Shown here in pieces: positions 31,535 to 43,600 of a stretch of DNA of 64,000 bases (the stretch's first letter is position 1; every line of letters starts with the position of its first letter). Made by a program: the position numbers and the translations under genes. This DNA comes from Rhineura floridana (lineage: Eukaryota > Chordata > Lepidosauria > Squamata > Rhineuridae): assembly GCF_030035675.1 (NCBI RefSeq), contig NC_084480.1, positions 2,021,501 to 2,085,500 of the forward strand. The letters are read 5' to 3'. A model generated the notes under the pieces. The model saw nothing but the letters and a program-made list of their open reading frames with translations. It was not told the origin of the DNA and ran no database searches.

Positions 31535-34500
31535 CCAGTCCAGCTCTCTGTGGCCAAGTCCTTCCTGACAGGCCCATCAGAACCCAGCTCTGGCTGCCTC
31601 TGCGCTCACAATGGTTCTCCCTTCTCAGCTCGCCTTCTGCCTCCTGGCTGTTGCTGCTGCTCTCTGCATCCTCCAAGCTCAAGGTACCCTGTATGTGTGT
31701 GTGTGTGTGTGTGTGAGTGACAGAGAGAGAGATTAAGCATGAGCTGGTGTACACCACTCCACAGATTTGGAACTTCGCTCTATCTACCAATCTCTATCTG
31801 CTGGGGTTATGCAGTTTAAGGGAAATGTCAGCCTAGAACTCACATTTTATTTGCAACAAATGCTTCTTCTCCTCCTCCTTTTGTACACCCTGTCGGTGAC
31901 AGCTTCTGGGCTCAGTCACCTTATTCTCTAGTGTGTACTGTCTTAATTCAAATGGTACTTCTAGTCTGCAAAGGCTTCCACAGTAGACATTTGCTCAGCA
32001 AACCTCTAGCATACGCCTCTCTCACCCTATACAGTACTCTGAACTGTAAATTCATAGTTCTGGCCCCAGGTAATCCAAACATCTACCAAGAATAGCTGGG
32101 TTCTGCAACCTGTAAACATTATGCAAATTGATTTGCCTCCTTTATTTTACAAATGTATCCTGCCACTGTTGCTGCTTTGCATGATTTTATTCTGGGTTAA
32201 CTAGTCACGGGGAGAGGACAGTTGCAATGCAGGGTGCTGATGAAGCCCTTCTGGCTGCTGACATTTCAGCAGAAATTGCTAACAGAATCTCAAGCAGATT
32301 TTCACAGCCACAAGGGCCAGAACTTTGCTTTAGAAAAGAAAGCTGTGATTCTCTGGGAGCCTAATTCCCTACCCTGTACCACATGTACTCCTTCTGTGTT
32401 CCTGAAGAGGCTTCATTGTACCCATTTTACAGACGAAGGAACTGACGCCAAGAGTAAACTAGCCCCAAAACCCACCTAGTTCAAAAACGGAGTGGGGATT
32501 TGATCCCTGATCTACAAGTCTACTGAGCAGCAACTCATGAGTCACTGACACACTTAAAGCAATCCACCTGCTTCCCAGACAGATGAGCATACTAATCCTT
32601 CAGAAGAGCACAGAAAAATAACACCCCCTCAACTCACCTAAAAGTCTCTCTTTTTTCTGACTCAGGAAGAGAGAACACCGCTCTGGACTGCTGCACTGGA
32701 ATCAGTGGAGGAACTTTCCCCATAACTTTGGCACACCGAATACGGTCTTACATCATCCAGGGGCCGCAGATGGGATGCCCCCTCCAGGCAATTGTGTGAG
32801 TACCTGGCAAATTGGGGACGAGGGGCTTCCTGGCAAACCTTCCTGAGCCCCAGACGTTGCAGCCACGGGGACTGGGAGCGGGGAAGGCCAACAGCCGGGG
32901 GACCCAAAGCCAATGACAATCACAGCCAGAGTCAACGGCTCCAGAGCAACTCCGGTTTTGTCCCCCCTTCTCCTGCTGAGCTCTGCAAAACTGACCTGTC
33001 CGAAGACATGCCGATGGAGGCACCCTCCAAGTGCCCTAACTCTCCCCCTTCCCCTGTCCCGGCTCAGGCTGATCACCAAGAGAGGGCGCGAGCTGTGTTT
33101 TCGTCCCGATGATGCGAATGCTCTGCAGATTGTCCAGATCCTGAACAGCAGGCGGACCCGGAAGCTTTCCAAACCCCGAAGAGCATAGGGGGCAGGCATG
33201 GTGAGGATTCGTGATGCCATAGCGGGGAGGGTTGGGGGGGAGGGGAGGCTGGTCTAAATCCCTCCCATAAAGATGGAGTTGTGTTGGTTTTGTGAGATGG
33301 CAGGAATTGAACCTGGCACCTTCTACATGCTCAAAGCTTCTACAAAGCTGCCCCCCTGAGCCACGGCCCCTCCCCATAGACTCTGCCTGAGCCCTGAAGG
33401 AGCCAGTTCCTCTTAACATGCATAGTTAAACCTGGATATTCATTCTCACCTTTTAATTTGGCTTGCCCTCTGCTGAGCATCATTTTAGTGGGCTTCAGTT
33501 CATTAGTCCATTAGTTAGGGGGCTGGGAGCGCTACTCCGTTACAGCCTGACCTAAGGCAGGTTGCAAGGGCAGTGCTAGCGCTATACAGATGGTTAAAAA
33601 AAATGAAAGAGTGGCCCCGCAAATGCATGTTTGGGCTCAAGATGTTCATGGATGTTGTTCTTATAGAGAAATTCGTTGAGGATAAGGCTATCAGTGGCTA
33701 CTAGTCATGATGGCTATATGTTATTACCTCCAGCATCAGAAAGCGTATGCTTCTTCTGAATCCGACTTGCTGGGGAACTCAAGCGAGGAAAGGGCTGCTG
33801 TTCCATTCCAGTCCTGCCTGGGGGCTTCTCAGGGGCATGTAGCTGGCCATTGTGAGAAGCGGATGCTGGACTATTTAGTTATTTTATTAATTTATTTATA
33901 TCCCGCCCTTCCTTCCAGCAGCAGCCCAGGGCAGCAAACAAAAGCATGAAAAACACTTTGAAACATCATAAAAACAGACTTTAAAATACAGTAAAACAAA
34001 ACGTATTTAAAAATGTTCTTAAAAAAACTTTGAAAAGATCTTAAAAAAAGAAAAAGAAAAGTTAAAAACATTTTTTTAAAAAAGGTTTAAAAAACATATT
34101 AAAAAGCAATTCCAGCACAGATACAGACTGGGATGGGTCTCAGCTTAAAAGGCTTGTTGAAAGAGGAAAGTCCTCAATAGGCACCGGAAAGATAACAGAG
34201 ATGGCGCCTGCCTAATATTTAAGGAGAAGAATTCCCAAGTGTTGGTGCCACTACACTAAAGGTCCGCTTCCTCTGTTGTGTGGAACGGACCTCCTGATAA
34301 GATGGTACCTGCAAGGGGCCCTCACCTGCAGAGCACAGTGATCAACTGGGTATATATAATAATATAATGATCAACTGGGTATGTAAATAAATAAATAAGT
34401 AAATAAATAAATAAGGGATAAAACTGTCTTTCATGTATCCTGGTCCAAAGCAGTATAGGGCTTTGTACATCAAAACTAGAACCTTGAACTTGGCCTGGTA

Positions 34501-34985
34501 GCAAATGGGCAGACTAGGTGGGCTTTAGGTCTGATCCTACAGTCAGGCTCTTCTTATGTCTTTACCTTCTTCTTGGGACTAGGTCCAGCCATTTTTAACC
34601 AACCACCCTTCTCTTCCCCTCCAGGAGAGTCAACTGCCAGATGGAGTGGAACTGCGAAGAAAATCCCTCTGCAATGAATGTGAATACAGGCCCTGGCCTC
34701 CATACTTACCTTCTTCTTTGCAACTGTAGACCTGTGGCTGGTTAGAAAGGAACCTCTTCAGTTCCTGCCCCACCCCAGTTTATTCTTGCATGCGTTGCCC
34801 TCCCAAAGAGTTTCTTCAAGCCATCTCTTCAGTGGTCGTTGAAATTATTAATATCTGAATTCTTAGCTTAGAGAAGTCATGCCCAACATTCAGCCCCCAG
34901 CCTACAGACTGACAGCTTGAGCTGATGACTCTGCACCCATGAGAGGGGTATCCAGGCCTTAATAAAAGCTGGCGTTTAGCCCCAG
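31535..34985 (+). CDS. CC chemokine, CCL21-like (four-exon gene)
   Basis: Secreted CC chemokine, expected to bind a G-protein-coupled chemokine receptor (CCR7 if it is the CCL21 orthologue). Coding exons are 31611-31683, 32666-32795 and 33068-33188, joined in phases 1 and 2 by GT-AG introns, giving 107 residues. Residues 1-24 form a signal peptide (MVLPSQLAFCLLAVAAALCI, then LQAQ). The mature part shows the CC pair in ALDCCTG, the third cysteine in QMGCPLQAIV and the fourth in RGRELCFRP, the four-cysteine CC pattern, then a basic tail (RRTRKLSKPRRA). After the stop, a donor at 33201 and an acceptor before 34625 suggest a fourth, untranslated exon, as in mammalian CCL21/CCL19. It lies about 5.6 kb upstream of a CCL19-like gene on the same strand, the order known in mammals. 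Odd points: no tryptophan after the fourth cysteine and no extended cysteine-bearing tail as in mammalian CCL21. Chemokine identity is firm; orthology is inferred from position. Confidence 0.85.
31611..31683 (+). CDS. CCL21-like exon 1 (signal peptide)
   Basis: First coding exon. The ATG at 31611 is the first one about 75 bases after the likely transcription start and opens a hydrophobic signal peptide. The exon ends in phase 1 before a GTACCC donor at 31684; a (GT)n run follows within the intron. Confidence 0.85.
31690..31714. repeat. (GT)n in intron 1 of the CCL21-like gene
   Basis: Alternating GT run seven bases after the exon 1 donor. Confidence 0.9.
32666..32795 (+). CDS. CCL21-like exon 2 (CC motif)
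   Basis: Second coding exon, between an acceptor ending CTCAG at 32665 and a GTGAGT donor at 32796. It encodes RENTALDCCTGISGG through QMGCPLQAIV, holding cysteines one to three of the fold. Confidence 0.88.
33068..33200 (+). CDS. CCL21-like exon 3 (C-terminal coding exon)
   Basis: Third exon, after an acceptor ending GGCTCAG at 33067. It encodes LITKRGRELCFRPDDANAL and a basic end, with stop TAG at 33186-33188. A GTGAGG donor at 33201, just past the stop, suggests the exon ends at 33200 and the 3' UTR continues in exon 4. Confidence 0.85.
33298..33385 (-). mobile_element. tRNA-derived SINE fragment
   Basis: CAGGAATTGAACCTGGCACC and CCTGAGCCACGGCCCC are the reversed B-box and head of the family at 57909. 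Confidence 0.6.
33640..33885 (+). mobile_element. CR1 LINE 3' region, left of a nested L2
   Basis: AGGCTATCAGTGGCTACTAG matches the end of the CR1 frame at 15930, followed by its UTR to GGATGCTGGACTA. It resumes at 34509. Confidence 0.75.
33886..34508 (-). mobile_element. L2 LINE 3' part nested in CR1
   Basis: Reverse L2 tail (ATTTATTTATATCCCGCCCT) on the left, L2 UTR and C-terminal codons to AAGCAGTATAGGGCTTTGTA on the right. GACTA occurs on both sides, a likely target duplication. A TGATCAACTGGGTAT duplicate and (AAAT)n lie at 34339-34415. Confidence 0.75.
34509..34563 (+). mobile_element. CR1 LINE 3' end, right of the nested L2
   Basis: GACTAGGTGGGCTTTAGGTC to TCTTCTTATGTC completes the CR1 end begun at 33640. 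Confidence 0.7.
34625..34985 (+). other. Probable 3' UTR exon 4 of the CCL21-like gene
   Basis: A pyrimidine-rich acceptor (CTTCTCTTCCCCTCCAG) ends at 34624, and AATAAA lies at 34961-34966. Between them I see no repeat and no continuation of the chemokine frame. Splicing from 33200 is inferred. Confidence 0.6.
34961..34966 (+). terminator. Polyadenylation signal AATAAA
   Basis: AATAAA about 335 bases into the proposed exon 4 of the CCL21-like gene. It is not part of an (AATA)n repeat tail, unlike most AATAAA runs in this window. Confidence 0.6.
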
Positions 34986-36480
34986 GACTTGTTTTTGATG
35001 TCAGGCCCCATCCCTAGGACATGTGAAGTAATAAGGAAATGGACACACCTCTGAGCATGGGCAGAGTGTGCATATCCCTAACCAGTCAGCAAACACAGCC
35101 TAAACCTCACACATTCGGGCAACGCTTTGAGGGCAATGAGTAGAGTTCCTTGGAGGCCAGAGCCTCGACAATAGTTCTTTTTTTTTAAAGTAAGTTAATC
35201 GCTGGGTACTTCCTTCAAGATGGCAGCTTTCCATTTCACTGTGATGGTAGTATTCATAGGAAATGGGGATTATTATTTTTGCAAATGACATCAAAAATCC
35301 CTTGAGTGAATTTGAGAATGATTGAAATGTAGTTTATCATGCAAGGGGGGGCAGGGGAGAGAGGGGGTTATTTTTTTTACTTTGATTGAGGAATCAGCTG
35401 ACATTGCCATTCGTCCCTGGATGTGCTGTGCCCTGGGAAAAGACATGGCCCTCTGGCCAGCATTAGAAAATCCATCCTGGAAGGGACCCATCACTGCCTG
35501 GCGCCTTGGCCTCTCTCAGTATGATAAAGGATGGCTCTTTGTATTAAGGAATGGGAAAGTGGCTCTGCTGTGTGTGTGAATGTTTCCGACACAGATCTTT
35601 GCAATGCCATAACCTGAACATGTAATAGAAGGGCAGCTTTTCTGGCATTATCTGTGACAATCCCCACTGTTTTATACTGCAGTTTGCTTCATTAAAAACA
35701 ACACTTATTTCTTACAATGTGCATGCGTTGCTTTATTTTTCTCTTTGACATCTCAGCCAAGAGATCCCCATGGCAAGAACTGAAGAGGTTGATGTTATAA
35801 ATGGCTCCAGCCCTTGAGCAAATGTGTCCTTTTGCTCTGAATTCCCACACAATGAATGGCTCTCACAGCGAAGAGAGGTACACATTGTCCACCCAGGGCA
35901 ATGCATTTTAACTATCAGGAGGCAGATTTAGGTGAAGCAGTAGGCAATATTAAAGCAAATAGGAGCTATTCGTTTTCTGGGGGAAATAATTCCAGTTGTT
36001 TGTGTGCAAACTTTGTCTTTCTCTAAGAACTATGCACTAATTAGCAAATCTGTTTTTCTCTTGCCTAAACTACAGAGGAAAGGACCTCTAACAGGTGTGT
36101 GTGTATGTATAGTTATAAAACATTCTAGATTGAACCAAGGACTTTAGTTAATGATGCATTATTGAGATAACGTACAGGAATAAAGAGATCCAGAAACTTG
36201 ATCCTTATTTACAAAGGTGACTCCCAGCCCCATTCATGTGAGGGCTTTATTGGGCCATTCACATTTCCTTATCACATATTATGGCAGGTGGATGGGTGGA
36301 AGGGTGGGGGAAATTCCCCTCTCGTCTGCCAAATTCCACCAAGTACAGCCAAAAAGATATTCCTTGGATCATCTGGCTGGGGCTGTTCTACTCTTAGATA
36401 GCATTTCCTGCCTGCAAAAAAAACCCCTTAAAGTGGCATCACTTTTAAGAACAAGAAAGAGTCTGGTGGCATATCAGAAG
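34986..36480. other. No gene recognised downstream of the CCL21-like gene
   Basis: AT-rich, largely unique-looking sequence. Open frames are short and lack splice context. Confidence 0.5.
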
Positions 36481-36504
36481 CATTGGGCTGGATCCAGCTA
36501 AATC

Positions 36505-36583
36505 CTACTCAGAGCAGACCCATTGAAATTAATGGACTTAAGTTAGACACATCCATTAATTTCAATGGGTCTGCTTTGAGTAG
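36505..36583. mobile_element. Palindromic MITE core
   Basis: Arms 36505-36536 and 36552-36583 are inverted repeats of about 32 bp (CTACTCAGAGCAGACCCATT and AATGGGTCTGCTTTGAGTAG at the ends). The adjacent ACTTACCTGGGAGTAAGC sequence (36628) belongs to a related family also seen at 52528. Confidence 0.8.
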
Positions 36584-36705
36584 AAGTAACACTGGATACA
36601 ACCCTAAGGCGGCAATCGTAACCCTCACTTACCTGGGAGTAAGCTCCACTGAATTCAATAGTACTTACTTCTGAGTAGAGAAGCTAGGATTTGACTGCAA
36701 GAGAT
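36584..36705. mobile_element. MITE fragment of the CTGGGAGTAA family
   Basis: CTTACCTGGGAGTAAGCTCC and TTACTTCTGAGTAGAG also occur, diverged, at 52525-52580. Confidence 0.6.
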
Positions 36706-37136
36706 TTATCTGTAGCAGGAGCTTTCATGGGAAGCCAGAAGTGTCCAACTGACTCTTTGCGCACTCACGTATGGTCTTGGTAGCTGTTTTGAAACTGGGG
36801 ACCTTCCTTCCAGTGGTGACTCACCAAAGTCTGAGCTCGAGCATTTGCTAGAGGGGCTGTCAGGCTAATTCAAGATGCCTTTCAATGGCCGAGGCTAAGT
36901 AAGTCCGAGCTGATTTCGGTCTATAATAAAGATTAGTGGTTCAATGGGTGTTCTATGAATTCGTCTTTACTGAACCCTTGTTCAAGAGTTGCTATCCTCT
37001 CCCTAAGGCCTTGGGGTGGAGTGAGGCAAAAAGCCAATAAAATAAAGGTATGTTTACAGTTTAAAGGTATGTTTAAAGTAGAGGTATGTTGTAAAGTAAA
37101 GTAGAGACCTGAAAGGAAAGGAGAACATCTTCAGTG

Positions 37137-37202
<66 letters not shown>

Positions 37203-37203
37203 A
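37137..37203. repeat. (ATC)n microsatellite
   Basis: About 22 perfect trinucleotide units. The poly-aspartate open frame on the minus strand is an artefact. Confidence 0.97.
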
Positions 37204-37559
37204 AATAGTAAACGTATTAATTGTCTTCAATATATGTTGCAGGGCAATGTACAAAATATGATAAAACAGCTAAAAACCAGTTTATAAACAGCACAAAAAA
37301 CCCAGGAGATGCGTAACAACAATCCCAACAGGACACCTTATTCAGCCATCTGGGAAAGGTGGCGGTGGTGGTGATTTTCACACTGCACGGAAGTGACATG
37401 AGCAGGTTGCTACCTACAGGCTCAAAGCTTTTTAAGAAAATGAACCAAGACTAAAGGAAATGATGTGGGGGAGGAAGGAGAACCTTTCCTCTATCCAAAA
37501 GAGCCGAAAAGAAAAGAGATACAGAGTTAAAATGAAGCCTTTCCAAATAAGCAATAGAA

Positions 37560-37635
37560 AAATAATTCAAATATTATGATGCTTGGGAATTAAGCCTGGG
37601 CCTTTGGCATGTGCTCTGCCTCTGAGCAATGGCCT
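37560..37635 (-). mobile_element. tRNA-derived SINE fragment
   Basis: GGGAATTAAGCCTGGGCCTT and CTCTGCCTCTGAGCAATGGC are the reversed B-box and head of the local SINE. Confidence 0.55.
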
Positions 37636-38079
37636 ACCTGGAGATAGACACATTAGGGGCAGATCAAGAGATGCTTTGGACCCTCCTGTGCCCCCAACAA
37701 GGGGGCCCTGGAGTTGGCAGGCTTATTTACCCTCCACCCACTCCCTCACCTCACCTTCCATCCTGGCCGGCACAAGAGTGGCATGGCTTTGGAAATGTTG
37801 ATGACTCTTCTCCCAAGGATTCTCCTGCTCCTTCCACTAAGAATGTTTCACCCAGTAGATGCCAGATGGATCTCTGCTGTCCTGTTACAAGCAGAACCAT
37901 TCAAAAGCAGGACTGGCCAGTCCCTACAGGTAGCCTCTCCAGAAGGATACGACAGGACATGAGAGCCAATGCCTTGGACAGGTCCAGAAAAACCAACAGG
38001 GTTGCATGGGCGACTGAGGCAGTTTCATCCAAGAGCGCCGGGATTTGGCTGGCAACTACTTATTACAACACCTTGCCCA

Positions 38080-38215
38080 GGAAAGGGCTGTGTTCAGATG
38101 CATTGCTGGCTTCCCAGAGGAGTCTGGTTGGCCTTTGTGAGAACAGGATGCTGGCCTAGGTGAGCCTTTGTTCTGATCCATCTGCAGGCCTCTTCTGATG
38201 TTCTCATCCAGAGCA
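38080..38215 (+). mobile_element. CR1 LINE 3' end, diverged
   Basis: GAGAACAGGATGCTGGCCTA and CTGATCCATCTGCAGGCCTC match the CR1 end at 16095-16145. Confidence 0.75.
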
Positions 38216-38271
38216 GGTACCCACACAAAGCAGCACCATGGACAACACCAAGGCAACTGCTAGTCAGTCGC

Positions 38272-38345
38272 CACAAACGCCGCCCTGGGCTCCTGCTAGG
38301 AGGAAGGGCGGGATAGATAGACAGACAGACAGACAGGAAGGAAGG
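38272..38345 (+). repeat. L2 3' tail with GATA/CAGA/GGAA run
   Basis: GCCGCCCTGGGCTCCTGCTA and AGGAAGGGCGGGATAGATAG, then CAGA and GGAA units. Confidence 0.8.
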
Positions 38346-38444
38346 AAGGCTGGAGGCCTTAAGAGTCTCTTCCTTCAGACCACCTTTCTCAAGGTGGAAG
38401 TGGTACAATGGGAGTTCTAGTTGAAAACATCTGGAGGACACCTC

Positions 38445-38600
38445 TTCACCCTGACCTTCGGCACCTGATATGTATGTTTTCAGGGCCCACCCTATCCCCG
38501 TGAATGCCATGTGTTTTAATTGGTTTTAATACTGTATTTAAAACTTTTGTAACCCACTCTGGGACCTAACGGGAAATAATAAAAAATATTATTTTAAAAT
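38445..38600 (+). mobile_element. L2 3' UTR fragment
   Basis: Matches the UTR at 6930-7030 (GCACCTGATATGTATGTTTT, TTAATACTGTATTTAAAAC), ending in AATAATAAAAAATATT. Confidence 0.65.
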
Positions 38601-39344
38601 GTTTTGTTTTTGACATCATCATCATCATCGGACAAGACAGCCTTTATAAGGGTTCCCAAAGGATGAGGGGGCAGGGCATGAGGCAAAATGTTTTGAGAGT
38701 ACTCACAAGCTCTCCCTATAGCCAGAGGCATGCTGCATGTGTCTAGTGGCTCCTTGGCTTGTGATTTACCTGCAATCCTGCAAAAAAAGGAAAAGAAAGA
38801 ATTATTTTTATTAGAAGTATCTATGAATTGCCTTTCTGCCCACAAGAGCTCCCAAACCAATATACAATAATTAAAAGCAGTGGTAATACAAATCAAAAAC
38901 ACAAATTAAAGCAGAACAACATTATTAAAACAAACCTAGAGAGCAGAATTTGAAATCCATGAAAGCTAGGTGGAACAAGACACTTTTTACAGCCTACCTG
39001 AAAGGTAGGCAAAGATGGGGGTCAGACACACCTCCCGTGTGTGTGTGGTTCCACGGTCAGAGGGCCACTAGGGAAAAAGCCTCATCCTGGGTACCCATGC
39101 ACCCACCTTCTCTTGGAGACAGGACATACAAATCATGTATTATTAACTGATTTTAATATTGCATGGTTAAATTGTTGTAACCTTCCCTGAGACCTCACAT
39201 TCCATTGAAAAGTCTGAGACGGCATGGATGAAATGCCCGGGAGTGGTGGTAGCGGCTGTGCGGGAGAGGGAACCCTCCAGCCCTCAAGAAACTGGGATAT
39301 ACAGAATGAAATGTATGCCTGAAGAGGGGAGAGACCTCCGCGTC

Positions 39345-39475
39345 ACTTGAAACCTTCCCACTGGGGCATCTGGTTGGCCACTGTGAGAACAGGATGCTGG
39401 ACTAGATGGGCCCCCTTGGGCCTGATCCAGTGGCTGCGGGACCCTCCTTAACAGTCTGATGTTCTTAGCTGCAGT
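39345..39475 (+). mobile_element. CR1 LINE 3' end
   Basis: GTTGGCCACTGTGAGAACAG to GATGTTCTTAG, the CR1 end with one short inserted segment. Confidence 0.8.
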
Positions 39476-39654
39476 GGCCAGAGGGGGTTTCATAGTCAGC
39501 CTCTTTTCTCAGACAATTCTGGAGAGTGTAGCTCTGTGAGAGGAACAGAGCATCTCATAGCAACTCTCAGCACTATTCATTAATGACACTTCCCATGATT
39601 CTTTGGGGGAAGCCAGGACTGTTTAAAGTGGAATAAAGGTCTGGTGTGGATATG

Positions 39655-39945
39655 GCTTAAGCAACGTTGGCTATTTATTGTGATGTGTTTGGGGCGAGGT
39701 TAAATGAAGTTGCATCAAGTCAAGTGCTAGCACACCCTTCCCAGGGCATTTTTCTACAACAAATACCTTTTTTTTAGTGTGTGTAGGGGGGGGAATGGGT
39801 TTGTTGCTAAGACCTCCCAATCAACTATAATTGTGCAACCTGAATTTAGCTGTATGTGATTGAATCCCACCTGTCTGGAAATGTCCATTGCTTAGTCTCC
39901 CTTCAGATAAATCAGGCACCAGTAAACAGGTTGTCTGGAAGTGAC
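39655..39945 (+). mobile_element. TIR-ended MITE family (copy E)
   Basis: Shares the GTATGTGATTGAATCCCA and TGTCTGGAAGTGACCTCAG end with the copy at 5028-5265. Confidence 0.5.
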
Positions 39946-40442
39946 CTCAGACAGACAGCCTTTGACAGCAGCATCAGTCGCCCAGCAGTGGCAGAGCAGC
40001 AGCAACCGCCATGTGCAGCAGAGCTCGTCAATGGCTCCTCCTGCCCTGCCTGCTGCAGAGATCCTTCCTCTGGAATCCTTTTGCCGGACACATTCCAAAG
40101 GGCCAAACGGGCTCTTCCACAGTCTCCCCCACACCTGAACCAGAGGCCCTCCAGGCACGTCAGCACCCATTAGCCAGCTCCTTTCAGCTTTCCACTTCAG
40201 CTTACTGAAAAGTAAAAGGAGCAGCCCTCCGCTCAAGAATCCCTGCGCAGGACTTCAGCCACCACAGCGCTTGTGCAAAGAGGCCAAGCCTGACCTTGGA
40301 TGCCCCACAGGTCCCAGGCATTCCTGGCTCAGGGCCCAGGCCAGAAGCACCGTCTCTTGCTCAGCTCTCCCTTGTCTCCCTCAGCAGCAACTGCTTCCTG
40401 GTTGCTCACAGCGAGAAACTGAAAATGAGAGCAAGGAGGCTT

Positions 40443-40450
40443 GATAAATA
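40443..40450 (+). promoter_or_regulatory. TATA-like box of CCL19
   Basis: GATAAATA about 107 bases upstream of the ATG, the same spacing as at the neighbouring chemokine gene. It predicts a start near 40475. Confidence 0.5.
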
Positions 40451-40556
40451 GCAGAGGCAGGAGCCGGCTTAAGGCTCAAGCTGTGGTCCTGCAGGGCTGG
40501 CTGGATTGCTCCTCTGTCCTGTTCACCACCGTGAGTCCCACAACGGTCCAGCAGGC

Positions 40557-40620
40557 ATGGCGCTGCCCTGCTGGTGGCTCCTTTGCTTGGTGGCACTCTC
40601 CTTCTGGAGCATCCCGCAGG
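40557..40620 (+). CDS. CCL19: CCL19 exon 1 (signal peptide)
   Basis: ATG at 40557 with a tryptophan- and leucine-rich signal peptide. It ends in phase 1 at a GTAAGA donor at 40621. Confidence 0.85.
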
Positions 40621-43600
40621 GTAAGATGCAACATCCTCCCCATTTCCTGCCAGGAGGCAGCTCAGTGGGCAGAGCATTGCTTTGCAGGCAGAAGGTGCCC
40701 CTAATAGCAACTTCCAGTTGGGCTGGGAGAGACCCTGCTTGAAAACTGCAGCCGGTCAGTGTAGGGTAGGCAATACTAACCTAGAAGAGATGAACCACTG
40801 GCCTGACTGGCTACAAGGCAGCTTCCCTCAACAGGCAACCCTTGTGGAGCCCTTCTCTAGTGGGGCTGCTGCTCCATGCTGTTTGGCTCAGATGTTCAGG
40901 AGAGAAGGTGCCACTGAGGTTATGCAGCTGGGCCATCTCAGATCAGAGAAATTCTTCCACTCCCCAGAACATTTCTCCCTGAATTCTGCTGGGGTTAAGT
41001 TGGCTGAAGCTTTTCATTCAAAATGCTCTCTAGCCCCATATCTGTACTGGGGAGGTCCCTCAGCCTGGGCAGTGCCTCCTAGTGGTTAAGCCTCTTCCTT
41101 GACAAATGGCTGGCCTCCTTGCCTACAAATACTTCCTCCCATAAGGACATAAGAGCAGCCACCCCTGGATGCAGCCACAGGCCCATCTAGTCCAGCATGC
41201 CATTTTCCACAGTGGCCAGCCAGATGCCTCTGGGAAGCCCACAAGCAGGACGTGAAGGGAACAGCCCTGTCCCCACTTGTGATGCCCAGCAGCTGGTATT
41301 CAGAGGCATGTCACTTCCAATATTGGAGGGAGAACACGGGCATTGTGGCTGAACCCCTGAAGGGCTGTAGCTCAGGAGCAGAGTGCCTGCTTTGAATGCA
41401 GAAGGTCTCAGGTTCAATCCCCAGCAGGTAGGGCTGGGAGTGAGTCCCTGCCTGAAGCCCTGGAGAGCCACTGCTAGCTAGTGCAGACAATACTGAACTA
41501 GGTGGACCAACGGCCTGACTCAAATGGCCTGACTCTGTGTAAGGCAGCTTTCGATGTTCCTATGTTGATAGGTTTATTCCCAATGAATTTGTCTATCCCC
41601 CCTTTAAAGCTGTCCACCTCTTGTGCCAGAAAATTCTATGGGCTGTGGACAAATGTATTGCACTTGGAATGGGAGTTGGACTGGATGGCCTTACAGGCCC
41701 CTTCCAACTCTACTGTTCTATGATTCTATGGTTCCTTATGTCTGTCCTGAATCTTCCAAAGTTCAGCTTCAATGGATGGTCCCGAGTTCTAGGACTATAA
41801 GGGAAGGAGAAAAACTTTTCTCAATCACTTTCTCCACCCCAGGCATAATTTTATATTCCTCTTTCGTGTCCCCCTTCACTCACCAGTTTTCTGAGCTGAA
41901 AAGCCCAAGAGACGTGGTCCCCTTCTCTCATAGGGGAGCTGCTCCAGCCCCTTCATCCTTTTGGAGATGCAGTGGCCAGAATGGTACGCAGTACAGTACA
42001 ACCTTTGTGGGGGCTACACTATGCATTTGTAACGGTTTTCTCTTCAGTCCCTTTCCTAATGATCCCTAGGATGGAATTTGCCCTTTTAATAGGTGCCTCA
42101 CACACTGGGCTGATGTTTGGATTGACCTATGCACCACAGCCCAGAGGTCTCTTTTGTGGTCAGTCCCTGCGAGCTCAGAACCCATCACTGTGTATGTGAA
42201 GTCAGTCATCTTTTTGTCTGAATTTGCATCACTTTACAGTTCCTTACAATGAACCGTATTTACCTTTTTAATGCCTACTCACATAGTTTGGAGAGATCTT
42301 TTTTAGAACTATTTGCAACCTCTTTTTATTTATTTATTTAACAAAATGTATATATCACTTGAATGTGAAGACCTCTAAGTAGTTTTTTTTAAAAAATGGT
42401 GTCATTTTCTGCTGAGGTGGCCACCTTGATCTTAACTCAAAACACCACCAGCAACTACAGTCCAAGGGTCCTGAAGATCTGGGCTGGGCAGGGAGACGGA
42501 CACCAGCAGCAAGTTTCCACTGACCTGGCAGAGAAAGTCACAGCTTCCCTCCCACCTCCCAGTTGGCTACCCAAAGGGACCAAGTGCCCTATGAGATCTT
42601 GGCCAGCTCTGACTGTTCTAGCTGGTGCAGAGACGTTGCAGTGCCTTTGCCCCAGGACAACTCTCCTTCCATAAGCCACATCACTAAGCATGCTGGGAGA
42701 GAGGGAAACCCACAGTCCGTCCTTCCATCCGTCCGTCCTTCCTTCCTTCTACATGACATTCTCCTCTGTTCCCTCCCCCAGCATCTGGCTATTATCAGGT
42801 CATGGACTGCTGCGTGCGGACCAGTCCAGTCTTCATCCCCGCCAAATATGTCCGAGGTTACCGTGAACAGCACATTCAAGAAGGCTGCCCTGTCCAGGCT
42901 GTGATGTAGGTTGTGGTCTCTCTACTTTGCATTCTTGGGGTGGCCTTTTCATTTTTATATTTAAAGAGGGACAATGTTATGTCCACAGACTATTAGGTGC
43001 CCTGCATGGAAATGCATTGGGAAATGCATTGGGAAATGCATTCCCTGCATTGGGAAAATGAGAGAACGGGGTGGGGGTGGGGAGAGAGAGAATCACATCC
43101 ACACCTTGCATTTCAAGCACGTGGTTTCCCACAAAGAACCCTGGGAACTGTAGTTGACTTGTCCTTAAAGGGCTACAATTAGTTTGGACCTCTGCTCCTC
43201 TTGCTAGCCCAGCTTCTCCCCACATCTGCTGAGTGGAGTAAGGGGGTGGGGAATCAACAGAGAGATTGGCATGGCAGCACCTCCAGGATGTGTAGTTTTA
43301 AGGTCCATCAAATCAACATGTTTAGACTTTAAAAAAAACAAGGACCCAGGCCTGGAGGGGTGATAGCCAGTAGGGCCAATCCAGAAGAGGCTGCAGAAGC
43401 TTTGCTGCCCCATTAACTTGGAGATGGAACAAATCTGGCTCAGCAGACGCTTCTCCTCTCTCTGTGCCCCCTTTTAGTCACTGTTGGCCCTCACCGTTCC
43501 ATACTGTGGTGCAGCTGCATCTCTTCCAGTCCAATTACTTTTCTTGGTTGTGATGAATTTACAGCTGCTGTGAACTTGACACGCCTGCGGTTCCCGATGC

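Noticed and set aside
37137-37203. CRISPR-like array
   Set aside because: Plain trinucleotide repeat without spacers; the DNA is clearly eukaryotic.
37054-37254. Poly-aspartate open frame
   Set aside because: It is only the (ATC)n microsatellite read on the minus strand.
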